From NCBI GenBank assembly GCA_037043015.1, contig CM073324.1, positions 11,491,013 to 11,555,012 on the forward strand: a stretch of DNA of 64,000 nucleotides, in the 5' to 3' direction. The position numbers were made by a program, and so were the translations under genes. Numbering within the stretch: the first letter of the stretch is position 1; each line of letters starts with the position of its first letter. Source of the DNA: Bryum argenteum (lineage: Eukaryota; Streptophyta; Bryopsida; Bryales; Bryaceae). A model generated the notes under the pieces. The model did not search any database. It was not told the DNA's origin and saw only the letters and a list, made by a program, of their open reading frames with translations. Positions 58,867 to 64,000 of the stretch are shown here, in pieces.

Positions 58867-61538
58867 TCAAAAGGGTAAGGATGATGCAGGTTTCCAGTCC
58901 ATGATACCATCTCGTAATGGTTCCGGAAGAGCATGAGCCCACGATTGTAAGTCTGGAGATGGTCCTGTGACGGCGATGGTGTTGAATCCCTTCCTGGCTA
59001 AGTAGCGTGTCGAAATCTCATCTCCGAACACTTCCCTCATGGCGTCTATGGTCTGCTCCATGAAAATCTGGCCCGCATTCTTGCTGTTGTCCTCTCCTTC
59101 TACCACTCGATCGCCCCCGCAATTCACTATAATGCGTCCTGCAACCTCAAATCATTCGATGCTGTGATCAGGAACTTACAAAAGAGGTGCATAAACTGCA
59201 GTGAACATTTACAGATTCAAAGTTTTCTTACATTATACGAATTCTGAGATTTAGGTGCAAACGTCGTGGAATTGCTAGAAAGAGACTCGGCACCTACTTC
59301 TAAGGATTGCAGGTTCATGGAATATGACCAACCGTGAAAAATAAGCCTCATGATAGAGAGAATGCACACATAATGAATATTTGATGGAGACAGTATCGGC
59401 GCTGTGAAGATGATCCTCACTCACTGACCGATTCCCCATACCAACCCCTATGATAGGCTATCTCACTTCAACTATCGATTCGATTTTGACAAAAACATGC
59501 ATTCCAATTATTGAGTTCTGTCTACATTTCAGTATTGGGAAGCGACAACTAATAACTTTAAAAAGGATATGTTTACTCACATGATACAATATTTCTTCCC
59601 ATCAGCAACATTATCTCTCTAGACTCATTTGCCTTTCCCGATGCCGGTAATAGGTCTGATCTAGAATTCCTACTATTGTTCTCAGCAGGTGGATGTTGAG
59701 GAATGAAGTGAAAGCACAACTTATGACTTGTTACATGCATTCAATCGATGATCCCTCACAAGTTTGAAGTGAGAGAAGTACCTCCAGGTTTCAATTTGGC
59801 TTTGAGTTGCTCCCAAGTGCTCGGCTCCTGGAGAAGAGAGATGATGCGCCCTTCAGCAAACAGATCAATAATCAAGCCGGCGAAGCCACCTTCGACACTC
59901 ACATCAGGACCAAGAGCGTCTCCAACATGCACAGTCAAAGCACTCGAAGGCTCCACCACTTGATCCACAAAGCCGCCACTGCTGCTACTACTACTACTAC
60001 TACTGCTGGTGACTCTTGGGCCTTCCAGTTTAGTCAAGTTGAAGAACTGGCGAGCAACAGCGACGATCTCCTCGTCGAGTTCCCAGCCGTGAGTTTCTAA
60101 AGTGGGGAAGAAGTGGTGCAGGACGTGCGAAGTGGCGCCAGCTCCGAGTCCCAGGATCCCTACTGGACCCTCCGGAAGCAGAGGCACCACTGTTGCTAAG
60201 GCATCGTAGTAGGAGTTTGTGAGTACGTTCTGCTCGTAGTATACTGTGTGTATGCATCCTGGATTGTCTAGGAGGAGTAGCCGCGCTCCTGCTAGCAGAT
60301 GATCCGCTTCTTCCGCTACCTCCATCACACTGATGTAGTTATAGCTGCAGCCATTAAAGCACCAGTTAAATCCTGTCACATTCTTCAGTTGTGATCCTCC
60401 TTTTCCAGAAGAATTTAATGCTGAAAAGCTTCACGTCACGATAAGATCATGCACATGGTGAAGCTAAAATCTTGACTCCAAAGTGACCCAACATTCTCTA
60501 ACTGTGAGGAGCTAGTTGTTTTCTTTTTTTCTAACAGGTATTGAAATTCCAATCATATATTCCAACAGTGAGCTACATTATGAACCTGTAACAAAGAAAA
60601 TTCACCATTGATATAGCATACACACTGCGAACCATGCAAGTTGAAAAAGCTAGTGGACACAAGGCCAATTTGGGGTTAACAGGCTTCGTGACAATGCAGA
60701 ACAATGCTTCGTGACTAACAGAATGAGAACAATTTACAAACCTCTTCGTACTTGTTTCATGGACTGCATTTGTGTCCATTGTAGTTAAGATTTCATTGTC
60801 TCTTTTTATCGATACCTTTGATACCTCATTCATACACGAGGAAATGTGAGACCTGAACGAATTCATTCAGTTCTTGCTATTACAACGATTATCAGTGCTC
60901 GGCAGCACACTAGATAAGCCAATTGACAATGCGAGAAGAATGAAGGCAGTAATGTCATACATTTCTGGGAACCACTGGAGGTACTCTGTGCATGGTACTT
61001 AAGAACCACTCCAGTCCACGACTTCGACAATCGAACAGTTGTTCGATAAGACTCAACTCAGGTGATTGAACTACGTCTACATCGATAGTAAGCTCATTTG
61101 GAGGCTTGCTAATTCAAACTTGCGCATTGAGCCCTAAACCCTAAACCATTTCCTGTGCACAGCTTCCACCATGCATACAAAAACACACAATTCTCCTCCA
61201 CCAGTGTTCAAAAGTTTGACCAAAGGAGCAAAAATGAAATAGTCTCACCTACTTCGAATGGCAGCAAGAACTTTAATGTCCGAGGGCTGCACTTGCTTCT
61301 CCAGATCCTCATCCGTGATCTCCTTCACAACATAGGCAGCTTTCTCCACGTTGCTAGCGCACCTGGTAATGCACGATTTCTTGCTTCTAATCACCCTACT
61401 ACTGCTCTCCTGCACAATAATACGCTGTTGTTTCCTACTAGAAAGAGCTCCAAATTTGAGGTTTCGAGAATTGGGGAGACAGTCATTGATGAGGGTTGCT
61501 CTTTGAGCAAGTGGCAATACAGCCACTTGGGTCGCCAT
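58867..61538 (-). CDS. Spermidine-synthase-like SAM-dependent methyltransferase, probably plastidic
   Basis: Three exons, minus strand: 61249-61538, 59782-60344, 58867-59138, closing to 374 residues. Residues 1-60 look like a plastid transit peptide (Ser/Arg/Gln-rich, SSRKQQRIIVQESSSRV). Exon 2 carries the Rossmann fold: LLLLDNPGCIHTVYYEQNV, the SAM motif VGILGLGAGATSHVLHHFF, the acidic end of strand 2 in THGWELDEEIVAVA, and GLIIDLFAEG. Exon 3 supplies GRIIVNCGGDRVV and the C-terminus. This is the polyamine aminopropyltransferase-like family found in plants. Whether it transfers methyl or aminopropyl groups cannot be read from the sequence. A run of ten serines, encoded by a trinucleotide repeat near 59980-60008, interrupts the domain between strands. 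Exon phases 2 and 1 match at both introns (904 and 643 nt). Confidence 0.87.
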
Positions 61539-62069
61539 TTCAGAGCGGACAAATGAAACTGAGCTGCGTTACTCTTGCATTTTCAGAAGTGCCGCAAAAA
61601 CACGCATTGATTGAAAGATAAGCACCAATTTGAGTATCGAATTGTTGCTGTGACGATTCGTGAAGATGATGTTGGGGTTGGAGAGTGATGAGAGCCAGGA
61701 CCCTTATCCATGTTCTGGAACTCTGACTGGCCCAAAGTTCCCAATTCTTAGGGTTTTGGGTTTAAGGTTTTTCCACACAAACATTACATTGAGTTACATT
61801 CTCTATGGAATGTTATTATTTGTTGATTTTTATCACTACGCGAAGGTACTTTGTATACATAATTATGTTTGATGAAGTTAAAAATTTGTGTGAAAAGCCG
61901 AAGTAGGAGGTTCAATGACCGCTCTAATTTCAAATTGGCAAGTTTTTTGCGGAGTGGCTAAGGGATCAAATTTTGATAAAATGTGTAAAGTATGCATGTA
62001 TCTCGATCATTTATGATGATAATTTTTGGATACATTTTGAATTAATTATGTACAAATCCGAGGCACTAG
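61539..62069. promoter_or_regulatory. Upstream region of the methyltransferase gene
   Basis: 530 bp of presumed promoter and leader. A 'CCCTAAACCCTAAACC' word lies inside intron 1 (about 61133), not here. No TATA box was confidently identified. Confidence 0.3.
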
Positions 62070-62175
62070 ACCCTTGGCCTGATAGTTAGGGCCCACAGCC
62101 CCCAATGTGGAGGTCGTGGGTTCTACTCCCCGTGTCGGCGTGGTGCCCACCAGCATAGTCCACCGAGTTATGTAA
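62070..62175 (+). mobile_element. SINE head, second copy
   Basis: CCTTGGCCTGATAGTTAGGGC (A-box-like region), CCCCCAATGTGGAGGTCGTG then GGTTCTACTCCCCGTG (B-box-like), followed by CGGCGTGGTGCCCACCA and ATAGTCCACCGAGTTATG. It matches the first about 105 bp of the SINE at 10985-11262 with substitutions. The 3' half is absent, so this copy is truncated. Confidence 0.7.
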
Positions 62176-64000
62176 CCAAACATGTGTTATCAATTTCAAT
62201 ATGTATTTGCATGGCTCCCCCATTGTTGCAATGCCACTATTCCTATCAATGTAAATAAGCTCATGTGTAAAGTCCCCAACAAGACATTGTACTATAGAAG
62301 GTAAGCTTCAATTGTTACCCAAATGATGCTTGCCCAAACTTTGCAAGTGGCCCTTGTACTTTACAAGCTCCAAGTTGTGGATTATGGGTCTTGCGTCAAA
62401 AGTGTTTGATCAACTTTAATTTCCTCAATCTGCAAGCTCGTCTTATACACCTTGCGAGGAGGACAATGACTACCTAGTAGTAATGTCTACTTGAAAGAGC
62501 CTCACAACCCCGGTTAGGAGATGATTGTTTGCAAACCCAATGTAAGTAGGATTTTGTATGACGGTCATATACAAATGCTTGGGTGTATATTCAGTGTTGT
62601 AATTTCTACTCACGGATTTGATTCAACATCCGAAGGAAGGTCATATTGGTGAATGAAATTTTTTCCTCTTCCAGAAGATGAGATAACTCTATGTCGGCAC
62701 AAATGCACCAACACTTTGTAAGTGTTGGCATTCTTATCCACCGTCATGTGAAATTTTGATTTAGAGTAGAAAGACCTTTCACTTTGAGGTTCTCCATTGT
62801 ATACTTGAAGTAAAATACCTTGGCGCGTGTGTTGGTCACCACCAAAAATGGGCAATTGTCAATGATACTGCCACATTTCTTACATTATGTGGTTGTGGCG
62901 GCCAAACAACATGTACTACATAGTGAATTCCATGACCGCCTCAATCAAGAGAAGTCCTCCTGGGCTCCCTAGTGAGACTTGACTTCCTAGTTGTCATACC
63001 CACAATTAAAAGCAATGATAACGCAGTGCATAGTCATGTCGAAGAATTTTGGTTTCATGACTCCTAAGAATTTCTAATGATTCCTATATTGTTGTGAGCG
63101 CTTCTTCATTCCAATAAGTGGTGGCATAGTTAGAAGCTTCATGTAAGACTTAGAAGTTTAAGTAGGATACTTAACCCCTACACGTCCTAGCCAAATTTTA
63201 GAAAAAAAAAACCTCTTTGAAATTATGTTATAAATAGAAATGAAGGTAAGTTATTTAGATTTTGGCTATACAATCTTGTTGTAGACTTATCGTATATCAT
63301 GTGGGTCGAATCCGGAGTCTTGAGGCCTCATATAGTGCGGGATCAAGATAGATTAGTATTCAAAAAATAATATAGAGTTCATCATTTTTCACTTTGAAGT
63401 AAAAAATCTATGAATAGATACATTGCAATGAAAAAAACTAATGACCAAAGAGATTTCCACCTACATCTTGATTACACCCTTGTATCAAAATTAACCATCA
63501 GAATAACTTCTTGGCTTAAACAATAGCCTTGCAATGGTGAAATCTGCTCCAAAATCTACTGGATAAAAGAACATACATCTTAGTTTCTATACCCTATACT
63601 TTTCTAGTTTAACCCCTAAAATTTTGTGTCAAAATTTGCTTAAATACAAGAATTAACTCTTGTAATTTTTGGCTTGAATAAATTTCGATCCATGGAATTT
63701 TTAAAATTTCAACCTTAAGATCTAAAATTGATCTAAAAGATCTAATCATTGTTTAATTTTCACTCTTTGAGTATTAGATAGATAATTAATAAAGAGGCTC
63801 TTTAAAACCCTCAAAAACCAGTTTGTATTTTACAAAACTTGAGGAGTTAATTTAAACTTGTTTACACCTACCAAAAGAGATTAGAAATTTTTAATATCCG
63901 AATGAATATTGTTGATAAGAGATACTTGAGGGAATAAAAATAAAAAGTGGTGTACAAAGTATATGAAGGGAATTAGAAATACATGTGTATCACCGTGTAT
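62176..64000. other. Intergenic with reversed family-B repeat and two piggyBac-like ends
   Basis: No gene. An unrecognised minus-strand ORF of 81 codons (62610-62855) has no family resemblance. TTAA 63171-63174 is followed by CCCCTACACGTCC, and TTAA 63609-63612 by CCCCTAAAATTTTG; the latter has a perfect 8-bp hairpin AAATTTTG/CAAAATTT 6 nt inside. About 63190-63540 holds a reversed family-B copy. Partners of these ends would lie beyond the window. Confidence 0.45.

Noticed and set aside
61125-61150. Telomere-like CCCTAAA repeats
   Set aside because: Only about two units, inside an intron; a chance or promoter-type telo-box, not a telomeric array.
62610-62855. Minus-strand 81-codon ORF (KFHMTVDKNANTYKVLVHLC region)
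   Set aside because: Reads plausibly but stands alone, with no splice partners and no family I recognise; may be transposon debris.

Overview
This is nuclear DNA of a green plant. Multi-exon genes with GT-AG introns of about 50 to 900 bp encode plant proteins: a plastid-type photolyase-domain/alpha-beta hydrolase fusion, a SMAP1-like small acidic protein, mitochondrial processing peptidase beta and a mitochondrial ALDH2-type enzyme. A short copy of chloroplast psbD is also embedded in it. I cannot name the species. The combination, including piggyBac DNA elements that are rarely reported in land plants, would fit a seed-free land plant (bryophyte, lycophyte or fern), but that is inference.

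Layout. 1-4.3 kb is mobile-element debris: a broken Helitron Rep, a striking hairpin/inverted-repeat block and simple repeats. 6.4-6.6 kb holds a SMAP1-like gene (minus). 7.9-9.2 kb is a three-exon mitoribosomal mS41/IGR-motif gene (minus). 10.2-11.5 kb is a fold-back repeat with a tRNA-derived SINE inserted in one arm. 12.1-13.1 kb is an intronless RNA 3'-phosphate cyclase (plus). 15.6-19.0 kb is a nine-exon MPP-beta gene (plus). 21.7-23.0 kb is an intronless gene of unknown function (minus). 24.2-27.0 kb is an eleven-exon ALDH (minus). 32.2-43.3 kb is a large nested transposon. 43.8-48.5 kb is the thirteen-exon photolyase/hydrolase fusion (minus). 48.5-58.4 kb is repeat-rich and carries at least five MITEs. 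58.9-61.5 kb is a three-exon spermidine-synthase-like methyltransferase (minus). 61.5-64 kb is repeats.

The most interesting system is a piggyBac-type transposon community. An 11.2 kb element (32167-43346) is flanked by TTAA and ends in matching 14-bp inverted repeats. It encodes a transposase with the full DDD triad. Its C-terminal cysteine-rich domain is intact in sequence but cut off by one in-frame TAG. A 5.3 kb hAT element with a perfect 8-bp target duplication is nested inside it, and it also carries a psbD fragment of plastid origin. Around it are small non-autonomous elements with related CCCTTAAACG-like ends and TTAA (once TTGA) duplications. Several termini carry a short hairpin a few bases inside the terminal repeat whose stem sequence differs completely between copies while pairing is kept.

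The genes form no operon-like unit. Three of them (mS41, MPP-beta, ALDH) act in mitochondria and two (photolyase/hydrolase and methyltransferase) have plastid-like N-termini. I infer no functional link from this proximity. Exon boundaries were worked out by hand from splice signals, reading phase and protein-family fit, and reading phase closes exactly in all five multi-exon genes.
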